Notes: generated from the letters alone by a model not told the origin. DNA of 57,202 bases from Phycisphaerae bacterium (GCA_030429365.1 JAUIEW010000004.1:1-57202), one strand, 5' to 3'; numbered from the stretch's first letter, positions 1 through 10,524 are shown. Translations and numbers: made by a program.

Positions 1-940
1 TCCATCGGCATAGACTCATTGCATCTGGTCGATCCGGATGTTGTCGCTGTCGAAAATCTGGCTTGCCAAGGCTTCGATCAGGATAATTTGGGAAGAGCCA
101 AGGTCGAAGCAACTGCTGACTTCTGCCATCGCATCAATCCCTGCATGGAAGTCCTGACCGAAGAAAACCGATTCCGGCGCAGCGGTGCGTTCGGCAACGC
201 GATCTTCTGCTGTGTCGACAGCATCAAAACGCGCCGCTTTGTCTGGGAGAATGCGGGCGAACATGCCGAAATCTTCCTCGACGGCCGAATGACCGCCGAG
301 ACCATTCGAATTGTTACCGTCAGCGATGCGCATGGTCGCGATCATTACCCACGTACATTATTCGCACCGGACCGCGCCTACCGAGGCAACTGCACGAACA
401 AATCGACGATATTCGCCGCAAATATCGCAGCGGGATTGATGGTGTCGAACTTTAGCAAGTTCTTGAGAAGACTGCCCATCGAGCCAGACTTCTGCATGAA
501 TCTGTTAAGCAACGAGTTGTTGGTTTTTTGAGTCAAACGGTGGTTTCGCAGACCAAACCAATCCATACGCGAAAGGACATATCATGCAAGACTGTAATCC
601 GAAGAGTCGGCCCGATAGCCGAATTGAAAACCTGGAAACTAACCAGGCGGAGATTCGACATTCGAAATCAATTGCAACTGCACAGGCCCATTTCTTGCGC
701 CTTATTGCAGTGCGAATCGCACAACGATGGACCGCCAACCAGCGTGAGATTCCTGATTCCGATGACAAATAAAGTTGTTCTTGCCCCGCCGGTTTGCGGC
801 CAGTCTGCTGGAATTCGAATTGGAATGATGCTGCCGCCAAGCAGCAGGCGTTATTCCGCCAAATGTAAAATTTGGGGCCAATCATTCCTTCATGGTAAAA
901 CTGGCCCAGTTCACCGAGTGGCCTGTTCTTGGAGATTGAG

Positions 941-1966
941 ATGATATCGATTGAAGAAATCCTACCGAAAGCCAAATACCAAACGATTCCATCGCAATAC
1001 AAAAGCCATCCGCTAATTGAGGGGCGCTCGTATTACACTTTGCCCCTTCAACTTCTCAAAGAGCTAGTTAAACACTGCGGTGAAAACGCGTTCGACGCCG
1101 TTCTACTGAAAATGGAGCGCGATCTTGCGACGGCCCTTAGGCACAACCCGCGTCTCATCGGTTTTGACGGATATGGAGAAGTGCTCTCGCACGATTATCT
1201 GTCGAAGGATGATCTACCGCTTCCGAATCCTGACGACCAATTCTTGAATCGCATCGGCAAAACACGTGCGGGCTACGACCAATTCCTCGACGAAGCAAAA
1301 CAGCTGTTAACCTCCAGGCGAAACGAGTTACGAGGTTACATCGGGTGGCTGGTTACCAACCCGTCGTTCCGCAATGAACGGGACCAACTTTTTCAGAAGT
1401 GGGAACGCCACATCGCCGTCGTCGGTATACCCCAACATGGAACCATGTTCCTTCGCAATGCCAGTGGCAGCCATTTAGTGCTCAAAACTCGCAAGCCAAG
1501 ACGTTCACAGTTCTTTGACGATTTCACAGGATTCTATCGGCGGTGGCGTTTGCGACATCTGATGACGCATGAACTTCCAGTTCCAGTAGCGCCGAAGGTG
1601 ACTGCCCGTGGAGCGCTTGAGGGCAACGCACTTATGAACGGTGGCGGCGTTTGCGTCTGGCAGCCGGATACGGTTCCGGTGAGTTCCGGTGATCAACTCA
1701 AAGTGATGCTCGACGACATGCGCCTCAGTGGCGACAACGATCACCTTGACGAATGGATCAACAAGTTTAGCAAGACGGGGACGAACTCTCACACGATCCA
1801 TAAATTCGGCGACGTGCTCACAGTTCATTTTTACCGGAACCTGTTGCAGGAACGCCATCCAAATATGTTCAATCGCAGGAAAGGAAAAGTCATCGCGGCC
1901 TTTGGCGAATACCTTGGCCTCAGCCCGCGCCCAATCCAGAGGATCATTCGGCTGATCGACACTTAA
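941..1966 (+). CDS. hypothetical protein, unknown family (cargo of putative tRNA-Ser integrated element)
   Basis: Long ORF (929..1966 in the track) with internal ATG at 941 (MISIEEILPKAKYQ...); no recognised domain. Confidence 0.65.
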   Translation: MISIEEILPKAKYQTIPSQYKSHPLIEGRSYYTLPLQLLKELVKHCGENAFDAVLLKMERDLATALRHNPRLIGFDGYGEVLSHDYLSKDDLPLPNPDDQFLNRIGKTRAGYDQFLDEAKQLLTSRRNELRGYIGWLVTNPSFRNERDQLFQKWERHIAVVGIPQHGTMFLRNASGSHLVLKTRKPRRSQFFDDFTGFYRRWRLRHLMTHELPVPVAPKVTARGALEGNALMNGGGVCVWQPDTVPVSSGDQLKVMLDDMRLSGDNDHLDEWINKFSKTGTNSHTIHKFGDVLTVHFYRNLLQERHPNMFNRRKGKVIAAFGEYLGLSPRPIQRIIRLIDT

Positions 1967-2144
1967 CTGGCGGCAGGTTCATCCCACCAATTGAAATGAA
2001 CTGAGCCGATTTGCGTCACTTCCTCGTTAGGAAGTGGCGTATGAATTCACTCACTCGCCGCCAACAATTCCACGGAAACGAAAGCAACTCTCGGCGTATG
2101 CCGGCTTTGAAGGCCGGAATACGTCGAAGACTTGAGATCGATCC

Positions 2145-2531
2145 GTGGAAAAAGAGCCGTATTTCAACCAAGACGAGGAACAACACACTGGCGGAGGATC
2201 CGACCCAACACGTACGGACTCGCCGTCAGATTTGCAGTTCTTATCCGCTGCTGAATTTGCTGCGATTACCGGGCTCTCAAAAAGCACGGTGCGCCGCCGA
2301 ATCCGCGACAGTGATATTCCCGTTTTCCAGCCCGGCGGCCATCGCTGCCGGGTTCTGATCCCAGTTTCTGCAATCCAAAGCGTCACGCGAAAAGACAATT
2401 CAGACGACGACGGTTGCGCACCTTGTGCTAAACGTCCGGCAGAGCCTCGACTGCCAGGACCGTCGCCGACATGGCGACGTGCAAATATCAAAGCCAAGAT
2501 TCGGGGCCAGGGAGCAAACAATGGCTCATAA
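2145..2531 (+). CDS. small helix-turn-helix / excisionase-like DNA-binding protein
   Basis: LSAAEFAAITGLSKSTVRRRIRDSDIPVFQPGGHRCRVLIPVSAI resembles a MerR/excisionase-type HTH; 3' end overlaps the recombinase start codon. Confidence 0.6.
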   Translation: MEKEPYFNQDEEQHTGGGSDPTRTDSPSDLQFLSAAEFAAITGLSKSTVRRRIRDSDIPVFQPGGHRCRVLIPVSAIQSVTRKDNSDDDGCAPCAKRPAEPRLPGPSPTWRRANIKAKIRGQGANNGS

Positions 2532-3738
2532 ATCTTCGAATCAGACGATTTGCTGCAAATATTTTAAGTGGAAACTACGTCGCCGTAACGGCGTGTTCAT
2601 CGCCGATGGTCGAACAAACGCATCGCCGCTTGGTCGACATTCTCTTGGGACCAAAGACCGTGAAGAAGCCATGCGATTACTTTTTGAACTTGACCAGCTC
2701 AAAGCCGTCGAGTTGGACTTGGCCGATCCTGAAATCGTCGACCAGATTCAACACGATGCCGTCGAATTGGAAGAAGGTTGGAATCAGTATCGCGATTACC
2801 TCCGACGACCCGAAATCGCCGGCGGCGTGTGCGAGAAATCGGTCAAGAAGTACGCTGGAATTGTTAAGAAGTTCTTCCGGTTTGCACATAACCATGGTGT
2901 TACGAAATGGAACAATGTCACGACCCGATTCACAGAGAATTACCTTAGACATCTAAGCAACAAGAATTACGCCGACCGCACGATTTACTCCGAAGGGACA
3001 TTTATGAAACAAATCACAAAATGGATGATCGGCGAAGAAATCCTGCCCGCCGCCTGCATGATTAAGCTCAAACTCAAGAAAGTCCATGGGACAAATACAT
3101 ATTGCTGGAAGCAGCAGGAAGTGACGGCAATGATCAGACACTGCCGGCAAAGTCAGAAACTCAAATGGCTAGGCGACATTATCGTCGCATTGGCACACAC
3201 CGGTCAACGCATCAGTGAACTGGCGAACTTGCGATGGTCGGACGTGGATTTCGAGCATGGGCTCATTTGGATTACCAACGATAGAAGCAATGGAACTTCC
3301 GGACGACCAGCACGCAGAACCAAGAATCGGTGTGACCGAAGCATCCCCATTCATGGGGTTCTTCTAACGGTCTTAGGCGGTATTCCGAAATCGAACGACG
3401 GCTTTGTTTTTCGTGGACCACGGAATGGAAAACTGAAACCGGATGTGGTTCGGGTCGCCTTCATTCGTGATGTCATCAAACCACTCAAGGAGCGTTTTCC
3501 CACGGCAGAGGGTGCCATTGGTTTTGAAAACGGCCGATTGCATTCGTTCCGGCATTTTTTCTGCAGCGCTTCAGCCAACGCCGGTACACCTGAAGCTGTT
3601 GTGATGTCGTGGTTGGGGCACAAGAGCAGCGCCATGCTTCGTCATTACTACCACCTAAACAACAGCGAAGCCCAGCAGCAGATTGGGCGGATCGCGTTTA
3701 CAAGCGGGACGTTAGATCCCGAAGATGAAGACGAATGA
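2521..3738 (+). CDS. tyrosine recombinase / phage-type integrase
   Basis: ALAHTGQRISELANLRWSDV (catalytic R), HSFRHFF (HxxR), SWLGHKSSAMLRHYYH (H and Y); ATG at 2521 within the longer ORF. Confidence 0.9.
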   Translation: MAHKSSNQTICCKYFKWKLRRRNGVFIADGRTNASPLGRHSLGTKDREEAMRLLFELDQLKAVELDLADPEIVDQIQHDAVELEEGWNQYRDYLRRPEIAGGVCEKSVKKYAGIVKKFFRFAHNHGVTKWNNVTTRFTENYLRHLSNKNYADRTIYSEGTFMKQITKWMIGEEILPAACMIKLKLKKVHGTNTYCWKQQEVTAMIRHCRQSQKLKWLGDIIVALAHTGQRISELANLRWSDVDFEHGLIWITNDRSNGTSGRPARRTKNRCDRSIPIHGVLLTVLGGIPKSNDGFVFRGPRNGKLKPDVVRVAFIRDVIKPLKERFPTAEGAIGFENGRLHSFRHFFCSASANAGTPEAVVMSWLGHKSSAMLRHYYHLNNSEAQQQIGRIAFTSGTLDPEDEDE

Positions 3739-3798
3739 ACTAGGTGGTGCTGGTGGCCATTAAGAACGGCTGTCCCACAATTATCGAGACCGACCGGC

Positions 3799-3924
3799 AT
3801 GCGCTGGTTTGACCTTAAGAAAGAATCTGGGTGGCAATCTTGCGACGTCGCAACGGTCAAGCCGCTCAATACATTGGAGGACGCTCGAAGCGGATTGAAG
3901 ATTCGTGAAATGAAGAAGAAATAA
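3799..3924 (+). CDS. small ORF (41 aa), MRWFDLKKESGWQSCDVATVKPLNTLEDARSGLKIREMKKK
   Basis: Read directly from sequence; below the ORF-track size cutoff; lies between the integrase and tRNA-Ser. Confidence 0.25.
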   Translation: MRWFDLKKESGWQSCDVATVKPLNTLEDARSGLKIREMKKK

Positions 3925-4093
3925 ACGGTAAACACCAGATCTAAGACAACCGATTCCTTACCGATCCTCCGCTTGAACCGGGCCGCGGGCGGCCTGTTTT
4001 GGCACAGTTTTTGGCACAGTTGGCCATGCCAATAAAATGACGCCTCGTAACATCCTGTAAACCAAGGTGTTACAAAGCGTCTAGAATAAGAAA

Positions 4094-4180
4094 CGGAGAG
4101 GGAGGGATTCGAACCCCCGCTGCAGTCACCCGCAGACCGCATTTCGAATGCGGCGCCTTCAGCCGCTCGGCCACCTCTCC
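4094..4180 (-). tRNA. tRNA-Ser(CGA)
   Basis: Minus strand GGAGAGGTGGCCGAGCGGCTGAAGGCGCCGCATTCGAAATGCGG...GGGGGTTCGAATCCCTCCCTCTCCG; acceptor GGAGAGG/CCTCTCC, anticodon loop TTCGAAA, T-loop TTCGAAT, long variable arm. Confidence 0.93.
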
Positions 4181-4389
4181 TGCACCGATCGATTTACCCC
4201 AAAACCGCCCGCCAAACGGGCAAAATCGAGGATCGATCAGACCTATTCACTTTTTCTGGCACCTGCGGATTTATCGTCCGCAGCGTGTGAAACCCTTAAT
4301 ATCACGATCGCCCAAACAAGTCCAGATCACCCGACGGCATCAGGCGTCAATTCCGAAACCGATGGCGACGCAACACGAACGGATCGCGT

Positions 4390-5883
4390 TTAGCCTTTCG
4401 AAAGCTCGGCCAACACGGCTTTCAGATAGGACCAGATCTTCCCGACCGACTCGATCCACACCTGCTCGTCGGGACTGTGGGCTCCTTCGATCCGCGGCCC
4501 GAATGAGATGGTGTCCATCTTGCCGACCCGTTCGCCGATGATTCCGCACTCCAAACCGGCATGGATCGCGGCGACTTTCGGCTCTTCCTTGAACAACTCG
4601 GTGTAAATCCGCGAGCACGTCCGCAGGAGGGCTGAGTCCGGGTTCGGCTCCCAGCCGGGATAGTCATTGGCGTGGCTGATCTTCGCACCCGACAACTTGC
4701 CGACGCTGATGATCTGACTCAGCGCCACTTCCTTGCGCGAATCCGACGAGCTGCGCGTCAACATGCCGACATCCACACTCAACGCACCACCGTCGGCGAC
4801 TGTCTTGATCGTTGAGATGTTATTCGACGATTGCACCAACTCCGGAATTTTAGGATGCATCCCCATCACGCCATGCGGAATGGCCATCAATGCCGCGAGC
4901 AACCGGGCAGTGTCATCCTTTGACACCACAGCCCCACATTCTGCGTCCGCGATCTTGGCAACTTCGATGCGAATGTTCTTTTCAAACGACTCAGCCGTCG
5001 ATTCAGCCGCGACCGTCTTGGCGGCTTCTTCAAGCGCTTTCAACGTACCCGTTGGCCCACATACCACCGCGCTCGATTCGCGGGCGATCGCATTCCGCTT
5101 GCTTCCTCCGTTGATCGACGCAACCTGCACGTCGGCGGCATGCAGCAACGTCCGCACAACCAACCGGTTGGCCGACGCCCGCCCTTCATGAATATCACCA
5201 CCCGAATGCCCACCGCGAAGACCCGACACCGAAACCCGCAGACATTCCGCACCAGCCGGCACAGCCGACGTCTCAAAGCGCCAGGTCAGGTTCGTATCGC
5301 GTCCGCCTGCGCAACCGATATACAGCGCGTCATCTTCTTCCGAATCCAGATTGATCAGCCGGCGTCCTTCGAACGAATCGGGCGCGAGCGCCTTCGCACC
5401 GGTCATGCCCTCTTCTTCATCACTCGTAAAGAGCAACTCAAGCGGTCCATGCACAACCTCGGGATCAGTCGCGGCAGCGAGTGCCAAACTCACGCCCATC
5501 CCGTTGTCGGCACCGAGCGTTGTCCCGTCGGCGCGAACGATCTTCAAGCCTTCGTCATCTTCAGCGATGATCGTGCGAATCGGATCGTTGTCGAAATCCT
5601 GCTCAACCCCCGCATTCTTTTCGCACACCATGTCCAGATGCCCTTGCAAGACGGTGATCGGCGCCGACTCGCAGCCGGGCGATGCCGGCACGGTGATCAC
5701 GATGTTGCCAGCCGTATCGCGCTTCGATTTGAAACCGAGCGACTCGGCAAGGTCGAGAACATGCTTTTGAATCTTAGCCTCGTTCTTGGAAGGCCTGGGC
5801 ACGCCCGTCATCCCGGCGAAAAATCGCCAAACGGATTTCGGTTCCAGTTGAGTCAAGTCGGCTGACACACGATCGGCGGACAT
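4390..5883 (-). CDS. pepD: cytosol non-specific dipeptidase / aminoacyl-histidine dipeptidase (M20 family)
   Basis: VLQGHLDMVCEKN, TLGADNGMGVSLALA, LLFTSDEEEGMTGA, HAGLECGIIGER motifs. Confidence 0.88.
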   Translation of the reverse strand: MSADRVSADLTQLEPKSVWRFFAGMTGVPRPSKNEAKIQKHVLDLAESLGFKSKRDTAGNIVITVPASPGCESAPITVLQGHLDMVCEKNAGVEQDFDNDPIRTIIAEDDEGLKIVRADGTTLGADNGMGVSLALAAATDPEVVHGPLELLFTSDEEEGMTGAKALAPDSFEGRRLINLDSEEDDALYIGCAGGRDTNLTWRFETSAVPAGAECLRVSVSGLRGGHSGGDIHEGRASANRLVVRTLLHAADVQVASINGGSKRNAIARESSAVVCGPTGTLKALEEAAKTVAAESTAESFEKNIRIEVAKIADAECGAVVSKDDTARLLAALMAIPHGVMGMHPKIPELVQSSNNISTIKTVADGGALSVDVGMLTRSSSDSRKEVALSQIISVGKLSGAKISHANDYPGWEPNPDSALLRTCSRIYTELFKEEPKVAAIHAGLECGIIGERVGKMDTISFGPRIEGAHSPDEQVWIESVGKIWSYLKAVLAELSKG

Positions 5884-6051
5884 GAAAATCCCCTTCCTCA
5901 AAAGAGTTGATCCAGTGAAATCAGATTGAGTTGCCAAGGGGATATTGTAAGGAATGCCACACGAACCGCCACGCGTCCAAAGCGGCTTTTTCCATGCGTG
6001 TTCTGCAAGCACGCGATTTTGCCGCGATGCAATGCTGGCGACCCTGCGAAT

Positions 6052-6825
6052 CTATTTCGCAGATGCGACGGATGCCCGGCGATGCGGTTGCGACGGGGTT
6101 TCAGTTTCGCTGCCGTCGAGGATGTGTTTGGCGATTTCGTAGCGCACGAATTTCTGGTTGGTGCAATCGGTGTGTGCGCCAGCCCAGCCGAGTCGAACCC
6201 AACTGCGATTCCACGGCGTATTCACGACGCGATCTTCCATGCCACGCGGCGGTTTCAAACCGACTGCGCCGATCGAACTCACCCCGCGTTTGCCATCAAT
6301 CGTCCCGACGATCTTAACCGTCTCCAACACTTCGTCGTATGGCGAATGATAGACGTAGATCTTGCCGGTCATCTTGCTGAGTGCCCGACTCATGTTGTAG
6401 TCATGCGAAAGCGATGAGCCGAGCAGAACCAGATTGTGAATCTTGGTGCCCCCCTTCAATCCTTCGATCGCCCAGGTCGCAACACCCGTGCCGGCTGACA
6501 GCGCGATGACGTTGATCTTGCGATCCGGATATCGTTCGTGGTAATCCTGAATGCGGCGCGAGAGAGCCGACGCCCGCAACTTCGCGCCGGGAATGTTCAA
6601 CTGATCGACCAACGGATTGAAGGACAACGTCCAAACGTAAAGTTCAACGTCGCCATGATATCCGGCTTGCTCCAACCCACCGGGAACTTCCGAAGCCCCG
6701 AAGCCCCAGTTGCCGGCGCCGTCGAGGTAATAGGTCTTGCCAAAATTTTCAGCCGTGCTGCGCTTCTGGCACCCACACGTTCCAATCAGACAAAACGAAA
6801 TCAGCAGTGTCGTTATTATTCGCAT
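6052..6825 (-). CDS. putative lipoprotein alpha/beta hydrolase (esterase/lipase-like)
   Basis: MRIITTLLISFCLIGTCGC lipobox; VIALSAGTGVATW (serine-nucleophile-like region). Confidence 0.6.
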   Translation of the reverse strand: MRIITTLLISFCLIGTCGCQKRSTAENFGKTYYLDGAGNWGFGASEVPGGLEQAGYHGDVELYVWTLSFNPLVDQLNIPGAKLRASALSRRIQDYHERYPDRKINVIALSAGTGVATWAIEGLKGGTKIHNLVLLGSSLSHDYNMSRALSKMTGKIYVYHSPYDEVLETVKIVGTIDGKRGVSSIGAVGLKPPRGMEDRVVNTPWNRSWVRLGWAGAHTDCTNQKFVRYEIAKHILDGSETETPSQPHRRASVASAK

Positions 6826-7138
6826 TCTGACTATATCGCCGCGCAAATGCCCAAACATGAAGATCCGGCCCACATTAAACATGTAGTGTAAACCCGACTC
6901 GACTAGGGTCAAGATAACCTCATACCAATCCACCGCGCCGGCGATTTCGTGGGCGGCGATCCGCAAGCCCGATATTTGACCACCCGATTGTCCATGCCCC
7001 ATAATCACCGCTCCAACAGGGAATGAACGCGGGCAACAACCAACCCAATCGTCACGCCTTGCCTGAATTGATGGCATTGCATGTCGAATTCGCGCTTGGA
7101 ATCACTCGGCCATGCAATACGCAAACGGACCCAGCCCC

Positions 7139-7816
7139 ATGACCAGGGTCAAAATCTGTGGAATCACGACCGCAAAAGATGCGGTTCTGGCAGCCAGCGC
7201 CGGGGCGGACGCCGTCGGATTGAATTTTGTCGCAGGCCCCAGAAAGATCACGCCCGATGTCGCAGCCGACATTGTCGCCGCGCTGCCGCCATTCTGCGCG
7301 CCGGTCGCCCTCGTCAACGTCGAAACCAATCCACTGGGCGACGCCTTGTGGAATGCCATCGCTCAACTGCGGATTCGAACGATACAACTGTATGGCGACG
7401 AGCAGGATCAAGCCGTCCTGCCACTGATCCGCGAGGGATTCGCTCCGCTACTGGTGCACCGCATAATACCGGACGCATTCCCCGCCGACCTCGAAGCGCG
7501 AATCAATCGCCTCGATCCTGCGCCACCGCTCGGCGTAGTGGTCGATACGCACGATCCCGTTCAACTGGGCGGAACAGGACAAACGTTTGATTGGAAGATT
7601 CTCGACAAGGCGCGCATTGATGCGATCGCGCCGAATCCACCACGCCTCATTGTCGCCGGCGGACTCAACCCAACCAACGTCGCGGAGGCAGTGCGCATCG
7701 CCAAGCCATGGGCGGTAGACGTGTCTTCAGGCGTTGAAGAATCACCGGGACGCAAGTCGCCGGAATTGATGAGCACATTCGTGCGCGCCGCCAAGATTCC
7801 GACAACATCCACATAG
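7139..7816 (+). CDS. trpF: phosphoribosylanthranilate isomerase
   Basis: MTRVKICGITTAKDAVLAASAGADAVGLNF, LIVAGGLNPTNVAEAV, DVSSGVEESPGRKS typical of TrpF. Confidence 0.93.
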   Translation: MTRVKICGITTAKDAVLAASAGADAVGLNFVAGPRKITPDVAADIVAALPPFCAPVALVNVETNPLGDALWNAIAQLRIRTIQLYGDEQDQAVLPLIREGFAPLLVHRIIPDAFPADLEARINRLDPAPPLGVVVDTHDPVQLGGTGQTFDWKILDKARIDAIAPNPPRLIVAGGLNPTNVAEAVRIAKPWAVDVSSGVEESPGRKSPELMSTFVRAAKIPTTST

Positions 7817-8128
7817 TCGAATCGCGTGCTTCCCATAACGCTCGTTCCCATAAGCACACCTCCAAACTTATGAGCCCAACGGACCAAGCGCGCCGCGCGC
7901 CACGGATTTGTAAAGTCGTCAAGAATCACGTTCATCGTCATCAAAACCCGTCTGCCAATTCTGAACGATTCCATCCTTATTTCGCATAAACGCGCCGGAC
8001 GCTGGTAAGTCGTGCGTGCAGCGAAGAACGTATCGTAGCTTTCCCCCGAGACAACTCCGGCAGCGCGGACCCCCCAGGTCGCGCCCGGCCCAATCGCCTC
8101 TACAAAAAGGAATCGGGGGAGAGACACG

Positions 8129-8482
8129 ATGGAAGACATTGCAAGACAGCTCGACGACGTTCGCGACGAAATGGTCCAACTGCTCAACGAATATCCCTAT
8201 GTCGAAGGGCAGGAACGCGAAGACATCTACGAGCGGTGCGAAGTGCTCGGCGGCGAAATCCAGGAGCTGGTCGGACTGCTGAAAATCGCCATCCGCTCAG
8301 CCAACCAGGAAGCCGAAGCCGAACGCGAATCCGATCCGGCATACTCCGAGCAGATTCAGAAGCTTAGCAACGAGAGTCTGGCTGCCATCCACGAAGCCGG
8401 CGTCGAAGTTTCCGCGGTGATCTCCGTCCTTCGCGAACGTCGCAACGAATTCCAGGACCTCGACGAGCCCGACTACATCTAG
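8129..8482 (+). CDS. hypothetical acidic coiled-coil protein
   Basis: 117-aa ORF, helix-rich and charged composition, RBS-like ggggagag upstream. Confidence 0.55.
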   Translation: MEDIARQLDDVRDEMVQLLNEYPYVEGQEREDIYERCEVLGGEIQELVGLLKIAIRSANQEAEAERESDPAYSEQIQKLSNESLAAIHEAGVEVSAVISVLRERRNEFQDLDEPDYI

Positions 8483-8774
8483 CCAATAGGCTTGACAACC
8501 GGCGCCGTTTTCTCGCGGCGCCCAACTGACGACGTCAGGGTCGATTCAGCGCATCAAGGAGGCGCCGCCCTGCGTCAGTTTCCCTCCCCGCACGCTCGCA
8601 AGTACCTGCCAGCCACTTTGTCGTAGCCCAATTGCCTAAGCCCACCCTTTGCTATATCGTGCGCGAATCGCGGCGGCACACGCATCACAATGCACCACTA
8701 CAGAGAACACCGCCCGCGAGCATTCAGTCGTCGAACTGACAACACCCTTATCCTTTTCGTCATTGGAGAATCCC

Positions 8775-10493
8775 ATGATTTGTAACCCAACGACGGTGAT
8801 CGCGTTTGGCGCCGCGCTCGTCCTGTGCTCCGTTTCAAACGCCGTTGCCAACGATGTCCCCGACAAAGGCGCAGCCGCTCAGAAAGCACCAAACGAGTTC
8901 ACCGCCCTTCGCGATGACTACCTCACCCGCTTCAAACCTCTGTTCCTCACGTCGTCCAATGCGTGGTGGAATGCGTCGATCTCAGGCAAGGATGAAGACT
9001 TTACCAAGAAGAAAGAAGCCGACACCGCTGTCCTCGAACTTCACAGTGACCACGACTTCTTCAGCAAACTAGACGCGCTACGGAAATCCGGCGAAGTGCG
9101 CGACCCCAAACTCGCCCGCCAACTCGAAGTGATGTACTTCACGTTTCTCCCTGCCCAAGCCAACAAAGAACTGCAGAAGAAGATCCTCGACATCGAAAAC
9201 AAAGTCGAACAAATCTTCAACACCCATCGCAGCGAAGTGAAAGGCAAGAAGATCACCGAAAACGATGTTCGCAAGATCCTCAAAGACTCGAAGGATTCAG
9301 AGGAAGCGAAACAGGCCTGGATGGGCTACACCAGCGTCGGCCGAAAAATCGCGCCGGACCTCAAAGCCGTGGTTGGTTACCGCAACCAGATCGCCAAAGA
9401 ACTCGGCTTCCACAACTACTACGACATGAAGCTCGCCGTTCAGGAAATCGACAAACAGGAATTCGTCGCCCTGTTCGATGAACTCGACGCCTTGACCCGC
9501 CAGCCCTTTGCCGAAATCAAAGCCGAAATCGATGACCGGATGGCCAAGAAATTCGGCGTCAGCAAAGACCAGCTGCGCCCCTGGCACTTTGGCGATCTCT
9601 TCTTCCAGGAAGCGCCGGGCATGGAGTCGGTCAACCTCGACGACTACTTCGCCGACATCGACATGATCGAACTCACCAAGAAGTATTACGCCAGCCTGGG
9701 CATGCCCTGCGAAGACATCTTCGAACGCAGCGACATGTACGAACGCGAAGGCAAGAGCCCGCACGCATTCTGCACCCACATCGATCGCGAAGGCGACGTC
9801 CGCGTCCTCTGCAACCTCAAGCCCAACATGTATTGGGCTGACACGCTCATGCACGAAATGGGCCACGGCGTTTACGACAAATACATCGATCGCGAGCTAC
9901 CGTGGTTGCTGCGCGAACCATCACACAGCATCACCACCGAAGGGGCTGCGATGATGTTCGGCGCGCTCGTCAAGAACGAAGACTGGCTCGTCAATGTTCG
10001 CGGTCTGTCAGCCGAAGAAGCCAAGAAAGCCGTGGAAGCCGCCCAAGCCTCACTTCGCATCGAAAAGCTGATCTTCTCGCGCTGGACGCAGGTGATGGTG
10101 CGGTTCGAGATGGCCATGTACGCCAACCCCAATCAGGACCTCAGCAAACTTTGGTGGGATCTCAAAAAGAAATATCAACTGATGAATCCGCCCGACGACC
10201 TGACGCTTCCCGGATACGCCGCGAAGATCCACGTTCTTTCCGTCCCTGTCTATTACCACAGCTACATGATGGGCGACCTCTTCGCCGCGCAGGTGCATGC
10301 CTATGCCGCACAAAAAGTCCTGGGCATCAAACACCCCGACAAGACCTGCTTCTACAATCAACCCAAAGCCGGCGAGTATTTCCGCAACAAGGTCTTTGGT
10401 CCTGGCAACTTGATGAGTTGGAACGAGTTGACGAAATTCGCCACCGGCGAGTACCTCAGCGCCAAATATTTCGCCAAGCGCTTCGTCAACTGA
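8775..10493 (+). CDS. M2-type zinc metallopeptidase (peptidyl-dipeptidase-like), secreted
   Basis: HEMGHGVYDKYI (HExxH), signal peptide MICNPTTVIAFGAALVLCSVSNAVA, conserved SITTEGAAMMFG. Confidence 0.85.
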   Translation: MICNPTTVIAFGAALVLCSVSNAVANDVPDKGAAAQKAPNEFTALRDDYLTRFKPLFLTSSNAWWNASISGKDEDFTKKKEADTAVLELHSDHDFFSKLDALRKSGEVRDPKLARQLEVMYFTFLPAQANKELQKKILDIENKVEQIFNTHRSEVKGKKITENDVRKILKDSKDSEEAKQAWMGYTSVGRKIAPDLKAVVGYRNQIAKELGFHNYYDMKLAVQEIDKQEFVALFDELDALTRQPFAEIKAEIDDRMAKKFGVSKDQLRPWHFGDLFFQEAPGMESVNLDDYFADIDMIELTKKYYASLGMPCEDIFERSDMYEREGKSPHAFCTHIDREGDVRVLCNLKPNMYWADTLMHEMGHGVYDKYIDRELPWLLREPSHSITTEGAAMMFGALVKNEDWLVNVRGLSAEEAKKAVEAAQASLRIEKLIFSRWTQVMVRFEMAMYANPNQDLSKLWWDLKKKYQLMNPPDDLTLPGYAAKIHVLSVPVYYHSYMMGDLFAAQVHAYAAQKVLGIKHPDKTCFYNQPKAGEYFRNKVFGPGNLMSWNELTKFATGEYLSAKYFAKRFVN

Positions 10494-10524
10494 GTTACTT
10501 CAAAGCGAGACGATTAACAACCGA

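Noticed and set aside
19-531. 170-aa plus-strand ORF (and opposing 109-aa minus-strand ORF 16..345) at the left edge
   Set aside because: Neither frame shows a recognisable domain and the two overlap antisense; cannot decide which, if either, is coding, and the window edge may truncate the context
7561-8187. 208-aa minus-strand ORF overlapping the trpF 3' end
   Set aside because: Overlaps trpF and the start of the 8129 gene; Ser/Arg-rich with no recognisable domain
8500-8522. GGCGCCG/CGGCGCC hairpin after the 117-aa gene as a terminator
   Set aside because: Only a 7-bp stem without a T tract; too weak to list as a feature
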